Of a DNA stretch of 64,000 bases, positions 58,452-64,000 are shown piece by piece. The notes under the pieces were generated by a model. It did not search any database and was not told the origin of the DNA. It worked only from the letters and a program-made list of their open reading frames with translations. The number at the start of each line of letters is the position of its first letter. Within the stretch, counting starts at the first letter, position 1. A program made the translations under genes and the position numbers. Origin of the DNA: Pseudomonas sp. LP_7_YM (GTDB taxonomy: Bacteria; Pseudomonadota; Gammaproteobacteria; Pseudomonadales; Pseudomonadaceae); assembly GCF_004364435.1 (NCBI RefSeq), contig NZ_SOCT01000004.1:248001-312000 (forward strand). Direction: 5' to 3'.

Positions 58452-59864
58452 TCAGAGCTCCCTGCGCCAGAACAGTTCATGGCGGCGCACGGCCTTTCTG
58501 AAAAACTCATTCTCCCCTTCCGCGGGCCAGCGTCGACCGGCGAGCAATTTCTGCAACCAGCGCCTGATCCGGCGTTTACGCGGAGCGGGCGGCTGCAGGT
58601 CATGCATCATACCCAAGGCCATGGCCTTGTCTCGCTGTTGATCGGTAGTGAGCCCGATACTGTAGGGCACAAGTGTCTGCGAGGGGTCGAACACTGGCGG
58701 CAGTGCAACACCGCTGTGAGCATCGCCCATCGGCCAGCGATCGTTGTCGTGCAGATGATTGGCGTAGCCGAGGATCACGCTCGGCTGCCATTCCAGCCCT
58801 TGAAGGGCTTGCAGCACAGCGGCCTGCGAGCAGATGTGATCGGGGTGCGGGTCGATGGTCGCATGGGGCATGACCAGCACTTGCGGCCTGGCCTGCAGCA
58901 GCAAAGCGCGCAGATCGGCTACCAGATTGTTCCAGGTCGGCGCGCCGTCGACATCGCCGGGCAGAGACAGGCTGTTGAACTGCCGAAAAATCCGCGTATC
59001 GCTCAAATCGGCCTCGCGAGATGCGATTGGCTGATCGGGGGTAGCCTGCATGGCGGGAAGTTGAAGACAGAAATAGCCCAGTTGCACGCAACGCGATTCC
59101 GACACCCCAGCCCAGCGCGGCACCGTGACGCTGTCCCACGCGCGCAACCGGCCCTTGATTCGCGCTGCCTCGGCTCGCCCCATGCCCATCTGCTGATAGT
59201 GCTCGGCCTCGATCTCACCTGCGGTCAGGGTGACAATCCAGCTTTCATCGGCCTGGCTGTAAAGTCCGAAAGCGGCCAATTCGGCATCATCGGCATGGGG
59301 CGCGATGACCATGACACGTTGACGCCGGGCGTCGGCGTGCCCGAAAGACCACAGTCGCGGCAGGCCTTGAATTCTGCAATGGCGCCCACGAATGCGCAGG
59401 GTGCCGGTACTCAGCGCTTTACCGAAGCCTGTGAGGTTGAGATAACGCAAGCCCTTCACGCCGCGCTCGAAAACCTGACTGTCGTGCACCGCGTCACCGC
59501 CGCTCAGCTCAACCGCGGGGTCGAAGAAGCGCCCCAGCCATGAGCTATTGATGGGCAACGCCAGCACCAGGGTTTCGGAACCGTTCAGGTGAAGAGGACG
59601 ATCAATCACCAACACGTCGCCCTGCAAGGTCACGCCAGGCACCTCGTTGTGCGCTGGAAACCGGTACAGGTAATCATCGCCCGGCGCGTAGAACAGATGG
59701 TCGGAGAACCAGGCCTCATGGCCTACCCAGCCCAACACCGCCAGCACCAGCGGCAACCACCAGACCACCAGCACGCCAAGCAGCACCAGGATGACCAATG
59801 CCATCAGCAACGCCACGCGCTTGTTGCGGCGGTGGCGTTTGAGCAAGACCTGTTTGCGGCTCAA
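58452..59864 (-). CDS. dnpA: Membrane-anchored PIG-L family deacetylase (DnpA-like)
   Basis: A 470-aa protein with a basic N-terminus (SRKQVLLKRHRRNKR), one or two membrane helices (about 18-45, ALLMALVILVLLGVLVVWWLPLVLAVLGW) and an extracytoplasmic-looking region to about residue 175. The PIG-L domain then has VMVIAPHADDAELAAFG (zinc-binding HxDD) and MPHATIDPHPDHICS (second zinc His). In P. aeruginosa the gene at this place is dnpA, a de-N-acetylase linked to antibiotic tolerance (from memory). I set the start at a TTG (59864) that overlaps the mig-14 stop as TTGA; a TTG at 59894 would add ten residues. Confidence 0.8.
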   Translation of the reverse strand: MSRKQVLLKRHRRNKRVALLMALVILVLLGVLVVWWLPLVLAVLGWVGHEAWFSDHLFYAPGDDYLYRFPAHNEVPGVTLQGDVLVIDRPLHLNGSETLVLALPINSSWLGRFFDPAVELSGGDAVHDSQVFERGVKGLRYLNLTGFGKALSTGTLRIRGRHCRIQGLPRLWSFGHADARRQRVMVIAPHADDAELAAFGLYSQADESWIVTLTAGEIEAEHYQQMGMGRAEAARIKGRLRAWDSVTVPRWAGVSESRCVQLGYFCLQLPAMQATPDQPIASREADLSDTRIFRQFNSLSLPGDVDGAPTWNNLVADLRALLLQARPQVLVMPHATIDPHPDHICSQAAVLQALQGLEWQPSVILGYANHLHDNDRWPMGDAHSGVALPPVFDPSQTLVPYSIGLTTDQQRDKAMALGMMHDLQPPAPRKRRIRRWLQKLLAGRRWPAEGENEFFRKAVRRHELFWRREL

Positions 59865-60757
59865 ATCTGGAACACCGGTACGGGGTTGCACCAACGATCC
59901 TTGTACTCACGGTCGGCGCGACCGAAGGAAAAACGCAGCGCCTTGCCGCGTGCACGTGCATCCTCCCAGGCACTTTGTGTATTGAGGAAGCTCAACACAC
60001 TGCCGGGGCTGAAATCCCGAGTTTCGGGATCGACGCCACCATTGATGTATTCGATGCTGATCCATTGCGCAGCCTCGACGCGGTAAATCAGCTGAATAGC
60101 GATTGGCGCATCGTTGAGGAAAATCACCGAACCGATGAGCAATTCGCGCAGCAGCTCGACGACCTCCGCCATGCGCTCGGCGCCAGTGGCTGCAAAACCC
60201 CAGCGACGCTGGAACAGGTCGCAATACATGCGCGCAATCTCGGCGCTGCTGAAATCGGTGATCGGACGAACGACGCCACCCGCCCCCTCAAGCAGACGCA
60301 ACTCGCGGCGCTGGTTGTAGCGGAATTTCTTCGACAGCTCTTCCGGCGTGCGGGCCATGGCCAGGGATTCAGCCTGGGGCTTGAGCGTGGCAATGCGCCC
60401 CTCACTGAGTTGCGACAGGTAGCGTCCACGATGACGCAGTGCCACCTGGGCATCGGCCGCAGCCGGCAGGATCAGTTCAGCATTACCAAGATCAAACAGG
60501 CCTTTCTTGCCGTGGCTTTTGAGCACGTCCTTGGACAGCGCCAGCGAGCGCCCCCAGGTCGGGATCGCTGCCTTGAGCTCACCTTTGTGCTCCCAGCCCA
60601 GATAGCGCACCGGGATCTGCGCCAGCCCGGCGAGCCGTTCGACCACCAGAGGATGGGTCGCGACGCTGCCACCGAAACGCTCCCAGACGCGTTGATAGGC
60701 GGGCGCATCGATCAGCGTCCAGCCACGTTCCCGCCAGGCTTTAAAACGATTGAGCAT
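59861..60757 (-). CDS. Mig-14-like protein
   Basis: A 298-aa protein starting MLNRFKAWRERGWTLIDAP. It contains LSKKFRYNQRRELRLLEGAGG, FQRRWGFAATGAERMAEVV and a C-terminal block DFSPGSVLSFLNTQSAWEDA, and fits the Mig-14 family, whose members have a GNAT-like acyltransferase fold. In Salmonella and P. aeruginosa Mig-14 gives resistance to antimicrobial peptides. It lies inside the LPS core cluster, and its ATG overlaps the upstream glycosyltransferase stop by one base (TGATG). The acceptor molecule is unknown. Confidence 0.87.
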   Translation of the reverse strand: MLNRFKAWRERGWTLIDAPAYQRVWERFGGSVATHPLVVERLAGLAQIPVRYLGWEHKGELKAAIPTWGRSLALSKDVLKSHGKKGLFDLGNAELILPAAADAQVALRHRGRYLSQLSEGRIATLKPQAESLAMARTPEELSKKFRYNQRRELRLLEGAGGVVRPITDFSSAEIARMYCDLFQRRWGFAATGAERMAEVVELLRELLIGSVIFLNDAPIAIQLIYRVEAAQWISIEYINGGVDPETRDFSPGSVLSFLNTQSAWEDARARGKALRFSFGRADREYKDRWCNPVPVFQI

Positions 60758-61887
60758 CAAGACTCCGCAGTCAGGTCGGTGACTTGCGGCAAACGCCAGA
60801 AGACAGTGCGGACCGCCTCATCGGAAAACCGCTCACGCACTCGATCCAGCATCATCGCGGCGCATGACTCGCGTTGCTCGGCATCCAGGCGCGACAGGTG
60901 AGTCAGCCCCTGGGCAAGGTGTTCGGCGTCGCCCAGCGGGAAAAGAATGCCGACGCCTTCGACCACTTCCCTGGCACCCCCGACAGCTGTCGCAATCACC
61001 GGCACCCCGGCAACCATCGCTTCGAGAAGCACCATGCCGAAGGGTTCGTGATCGGAACTCAGGGCAAAGGCATCGAAGGCCTTGAAGTATCGATTGGCCT
61101 GAGGCACCTGGCCCGGCAGCATGACCTGGTGGCCGATGCCCAACTCCATCGCCAGCTCTTTGAGATCCTGCTCAAGGCGACCCTTGCCCAGAATCACCAA
61201 ATGGCTATTGGCCGGTAGCGTGGGCAGCGCTTGAGCGAAACCGCGCAACAGCGTTGCCTGATCCTTATCCGGGTGCAGGCGCCCGACGTTGCCGACGATC
61301 CAGGCGTCGTGCGGCAGACCCAGCCCTTCTCGGGCCTCTTCACGGGACACCTGAGTGGCCGCGAGGGGTTCGATATCGACCCGGTTATAAAGCGTCTGGA
61401 TACGCCCGGTCGGCCACTTGGGCAGGCATTTGCGCATGTCGTCACGCACTGCATCGGACACGCCGAGCAGGCTCAGACGCATGCGAAACAGGTGCGCGAA
61501 CAGCTTGCGGCTGCGGCGCTGATAATCGCCAAAGGCGTGATGCACACCAATGACCGGCAACCCGGTGGCCAGCAGCGCGATGTAGATCGGTTTGAAGCGG
61601 TGGGCAATACAGAACGCGAAATCCCGGGATGCGGCAATTTTCCGCAGATCGCGGATGGCGCCCAGCTTGAGGCCACGAATGGCCTTGGAGCTGTATTCCA
61701 TGAACAGCACGTCGTCGGACGCGCAGCCGGCGGCGACTTGCGCGTCGGCAGCGCCGGTCAGGAATACCGTGGTGACCCGGTAGCCCTTTGCCGCGAACAG
61801 GCTAGCGTACTGGCGGGCGCAGTCGAGAAACGGCCCGTCATAGCCGTGACAGAACTGCAGCACATGGCGCTCAGCCGAGCGTGTCAT
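60757..61887 (-). CDS. Family 4-type glycosyltransferase (WapH-like)
   Basis: A 376-aa GT-B enzyme (GT4/glycosyl_transf_1). The N-terminal acceptor domain includes LQFCHGYDGPFLDCARQYASL, and the C-terminal domain includes VGNVGRLHPDKDQATLLRGF (donor loop), LVILGKGRLE and HEPFGMVLLEAMVAGVPVIA, whose EPFGxxxxEA is the nucleotide-sugar binding motif. The matching P. aeruginosa gene is wapH, an outer-core glucosyltransferase (from memory). It overlaps the carbamoyltransferase gene by 17 bases and mig-14 by 1. Confidence 0.85.
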   Translation of the reverse strand: MTRSAERHVLQFCHGYDGPFLDCARQYASLFAAKGYRVTTVFLTGAADAQVAAGCASDDVLFMEYSSKAIRGLKLGAIRDLRKIAASRDFAFCIAHRFKPIYIALLATGLPVIGVHHAFGDYQRRSRKLFAHLFRMRLSLLGVSDAVRDDMRKCLPKWPTGRIQTLYNRVDIEPLAATQVSREEAREGLGLPHDAWIVGNVGRLHPDKDQATLLRGFAQALPTLPANSHLVILGKGRLEQDLKELAMELGIGHQVMLPGQVPQANRYFKAFDAFALSSDHEPFGMVLLEAMVAGVPVIATAVGGAREVVEGVGILFPLGDAEHLAQGLTHLSRLDAEQRESCAAMMLDRVRERFSDEAVRTVFWRLPQVTDLTAES

Positions 61888-63628
61888 AGGTATCCGCGCC
61901 GTCTTTGACCACCAGGATGTCTTCCATGATCAGGTACTGCAGGTCCGAGCCGAAGAACATGTTCAAAGCGTCGGTCGGCGAGCAGATCATCGGTTCGCCA
62001 CGACGGTTCAGCGAGGTGTTCAGCGACACCCCGTTACCGGTCAGGATTTCCAGCGCTTTCATCATGTCGTAGTAACGCGGGTTGTATTCGCGCTTGAGCA
62101 CCTGCGCGCGCGATGTGCCGTCTTCGTGGACGACCTCCGGTACGCGGGTCTTCCACTCTTCGGAAACTTCAAAAGTGAAGGTCATGAACGGCGCCGGGTG
62201 ATCGATCTTGATCATCTGCGGGGCAACAGTGTCGAGCATCGACGGGCAGAAAGGCCTCCAGCGCTCACGGAATTTGATCTGGTGGTTGATGCGGTCGGCA
62301 ACGCCAGCCACGCTTGGGCAGCCAATGATCGAACGACCACCCAGCGCACGCGGGCCAAACTCCATGCGGCCCTGGAACCAGGCCACAGGATTGCCATCGA
62401 CCATGATTTTGGCGATCTGCTCAGGCATGTTTTCGAGCTTGCGCCATGCCGGCGCGCTCGGATGACGGGCACACGCTGCGATCACGTCTTCATTGCTATA
62501 CGACGGACCGAGGTAAACGTGCTCCATCTTCTCGACCGGTACGCCGCGAGCGTGGGAAACGTAGGCCGCCGCACCGACCGCCGTACCGGCATCACCGGAG
62601 GCAGGCTGCACGAACAGTTCTTTGACTTCCGGGCGCGCGATGATCTTCTGGTTCAACTTGACGTTCAGCGCACAGCCGCCAGCGAACGCAATCTTCCCGG
62701 TTTCCTTGAGGATGTCGCCCAGATAGTGATCGATCATCTGCAGCGCCAGTTTCTCGAACAGCGCTTGCATGCTGGCCGCGTAGTGGATGTACGGCTCGTC
62801 GGCGATGTCGCCTTCGCGCTTGGGACCCAGCCACTCGATCAGCTTTGGCGTGAAGTAGAAACCCTTGCCCTTCTCTTTATAACGACGCAGGCCGATGACG
62901 TTGGCGTATTCGGTATTGATCACCAGTTCGCCGTTTTCAAAGCTGGCCAGACGCGAGAAATCGTACTTGCTGGCATCGCCATACGGCGCCATGCCCATGA
63001 CCTTGAATTCGCCATCGAGCATTTCAAAACCGAGAAACTCGGTGATCGCCCCGTACAGGCCGCCCAGGGAGTCCGGATCGAAGAATTCCTTGATCTTGTG
63101 GATCTTGCCGTTTTCGCCATAGCCAAAGAATGTGGTGGCGTACTCACCCTTGCCGTCGATGCCCAGGATCGCGGTTTTCTCTTTGAAACCGGAGCAGTGA
63201 TAGGCGCTGGAGGCGTGGGCCAGGTGGTGCTCGACCGGCTCGATCTTGATCTTTTTCGGATCGAAGCCCAGTTGCTCGAGGCACCAGACGATCTTGTTGC
63301 GATAGCGCTTGTAGCGACGGTTGCCCATCAGGATGGCGTCGAGGGCGCGATCCGGGGCGTACCAGTAACGCTTGGCGTAGTGCCAGCGCGCTTCGCCGAA
63401 CAGGCTGATCGGGGCAAACGGGATGGCAACCACGTCCACGTCGGAAGGCTTGATGCCCGCTCGCTCGAGGCAGAACTTCGCAGACTCGTACGGCATGCGG
63501 TTCTTTGCGTGCTTGTCGCGAACGAAACGCTCTTCTTCGGCGGCTGCCACCAGCTTGCCGTCGATGTACAGCGCTGCGGAAGGATCATGGCTAAGGGCGC
63601 CGGACAGGCCAAGGATCGTCAATGCCAC
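61871..63628 (-). CDS. NodU/CmcH-family carbamoyltransferase
   Basis: A 585-aa O-carbamoyltransferase that uses carbamoyl phosphate and ATP. The Kae1-like N-terminal domain includes ILGLSGALSHDPSAALYIDG, HHLAHASSAYH and ILGIDGKGEYATTF. The C-terminal domain includes SGDAGTAVGAAAY and WFQGRMEFGPRALGGRSI, the carbamoyl-adenylate site. In Pseudomonas a gene of this type adds the 7-O-carbamoyl group to core heptose (from memory), which fits its place as the first gene of the core operon. The start is GTG at 63628, with GAGAGG 11 bases upstream. Confidence 0.92.
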   Translation of the reverse strand: MALTILGLSGALSHDPSAALYIDGKLVAAAEEERFVRDKHAKNRMPYESAKFCLERAGIKPSDVDVVAIPFAPISLFGEARWHYAKRYWYAPDRALDAILMGNRRYKRYRNKIVWCLEQLGFDPKKIKIEPVEHHLAHASSAYHCSGFKEKTAILGIDGKGEYATTFFGYGENGKIHKIKEFFDPDSLGGLYGAITEFLGFEMLDGEFKVMGMAPYGDASKYDFSRLASFENGELVINTEYANVIGLRRYKEKGKGFYFTPKLIEWLGPKREGDIADEPYIHYAASMQALFEKLALQMIDHYLGDILKETGKIAFAGGCALNVKLNQKIIARPEVKELFVQPASGDAGTAVGAAAYVSHARGVPVEKMEHVYLGPSYSNEDVIAACARHPSAPAWRKLENMPEQIAKIMVDGNPVAWFQGRMEFGPRALGGRSIIGCPSVAGVADRINHQIKFRERWRPFCPSMLDTVAPQMIKIDHPAPFMTFTFEVSEEWKTRVPEVVHEDGTSRAQVLKREYNPRYYDMMKALEILTGNGVSLNTSLNRRGEPMICSPTDALNMFFGSDLQYLIMEDILVVKDGADTYDTLG

Positions 63629-63722
63629 TAGGGTCTAGCCTCTCAAGTCTGCAGAGCAGGCGTCGTGCGCCTGATAAATAAGGTGTGCCTGGCGTCAGTG
63701 CTGCCGGCAGCTAAAGGGCGGG

Positions 63723-63728
63723 ATTATA
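63723..63728 (-). promoter_or_regulatory. Candidate -10 box of the carbamoyltransferase operon
   Basis: TATAAT on the minus strand, 95 bases before the GTG start at 63628, with no strong -35 at the proper distance. The rest of the 339-base gap 63629-63967 shows no convincing gene: the frame at 63665-63856 has no Shine-Dalgarno and low-complexity codon use. Confidence 0.4.
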
Positions 63729-63967
63729 GCGTAATGAATCGAGATATGGCGCTCGGCGCGAGAATGCATCTGGCCCATCCCTTGCACCGCGCGTCCATGT
63801 GTAAGGCGGCGGCGAAGGCCTGCGCCTGCCTTTCATGGCATCTGCATCAGCGATAGATATCTACCGCTTTCACCTGACCGGGCCGTGATTGATTGAGTGC
63901 CTATCACGCGCAAATTCCTGCGCCACAGATGCACTCACTCAAATGAGCCCTCAGGAAAACAGATAAC

Positions 63968-64000
63968 ATGCAGACGCTTTCCCCTGTTCCCCCAATACCT
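63968..64000 (+). CDS. Start of an unidentified plus-strand gene, cut by window end
   Basis: An ATG at 63968 opens a frame MQTLSPVPPIP that runs off the window. AGGAAA lies about 11 bases upstream. In P. aeruginosa the genes beyond the carbamoyltransferase continue on the same strand (from memory), so a divergent gene here would differ from that order. Eleven codons are too few to identify it. Confidence 0.4.
   Translation, partial: MQTLSPVPPIP

Noticed and set aside
62126..63631. A 501-codon plus-strand open frame
   Set aside because: It is antisense to the carbamoyltransferase, which has full family motifs.
63665..63856. A 63-codon open frame in the 63.6-64 kb gap
   Set aside because: No ribosome site, Cys/Ala-rich shadow-like composition and no continuation of a known gene.

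Overview
The window is chromosomal DNA from a fluorescent Pseudomonas, most likely of the Pseudomonas syringae group. The protein sequences and gene order (purA-hisZ-hflC-hflK-hflX-hfq-miaA-mutL-amiB-tsaE-nnr, queG, orn-rsgA, motAB, rhdA-psd, serB, parC/parE, cpdA-nudF, thiC-tolC-waaA, hldE-msbA and an LPS core cluster) match the conserved Pseudomonas backbone. Species placement is inference from protein similarity and synteny recalled from memory; no database was searched.

Layout. 1-2.6 kb is the only clearly accessory-looking stretch: two tRNA-Leu(CAG) genes with near-identical terminators, an A/T-rich unknown gene (729-1532) preceded by a perfect 15-bp palindrome, and a methyl-accepting chemotaxis gene reduced to three pieces. 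2.6-15.6 kb, all minus strand, holds purA, hisZ and the overlapping chain nnr-tsaE-amiB-mutL-miaA-hfq-hflX-hflK-hflC, with terminators after purA and hflC. 15.7-24.9 kb holds queG, a TRIC-like channel, orn and rsgA (divergent), motBA, an HDOD regulator, rhodanese and psd. 25-30 kb holds a possible PilZ-like protein, serB, and a membrane protein whose C-terminal domain looks like a degenerate class III cyclase. 30-40.5 kb holds a PqiC-like lipoprotein, the parE-esterase-retropepsin-parC operon, then a YqiA-like esterase, cpdA, a DUF1249 gene and nudF, and an RsiV-like lipoprotein. 40.5-44 kb is the thiamine locus (cytX, thiC with a TPP riboswitch).

44-64 kb is devoted largely to the envelope: tolC, waaA (Kdo transferase), an SMR efflux gene, a three-gene oxidoreductase/aldo-keto reductase/Nudix-like operon, hldE (heptose precursor), msbA (lipid A-core flippase), a LPS-kinase-like gene, an O-antigen ligase-like gene, three glycosyltransferases, a membrane-anchored PIG-L deacetylase (DnpA-like), a Mig-14-like protein and a NodU-type carbamoyltransferase. 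Much of this last block is translationally coupled by 1-34 base overlaps and probably builds and decorates the LPS outer core. REP/REPIN-like inverted repeats lie in several intergenic gaps. A plus-strand reading frame starts 33 bases before the window end.

No CRISPR array, insertion sequence, intact prophage or rRNA gene was seen. The best candidates for new biology are the palindrome plus unknown A/T-rich gene, the cyclase-like membrane protein next to serB, the Nudix-like protein with an altered Nudix box, and the protease/esterase pair inside the topoisomerase IV operon. None of them amounts to proof of a new system.
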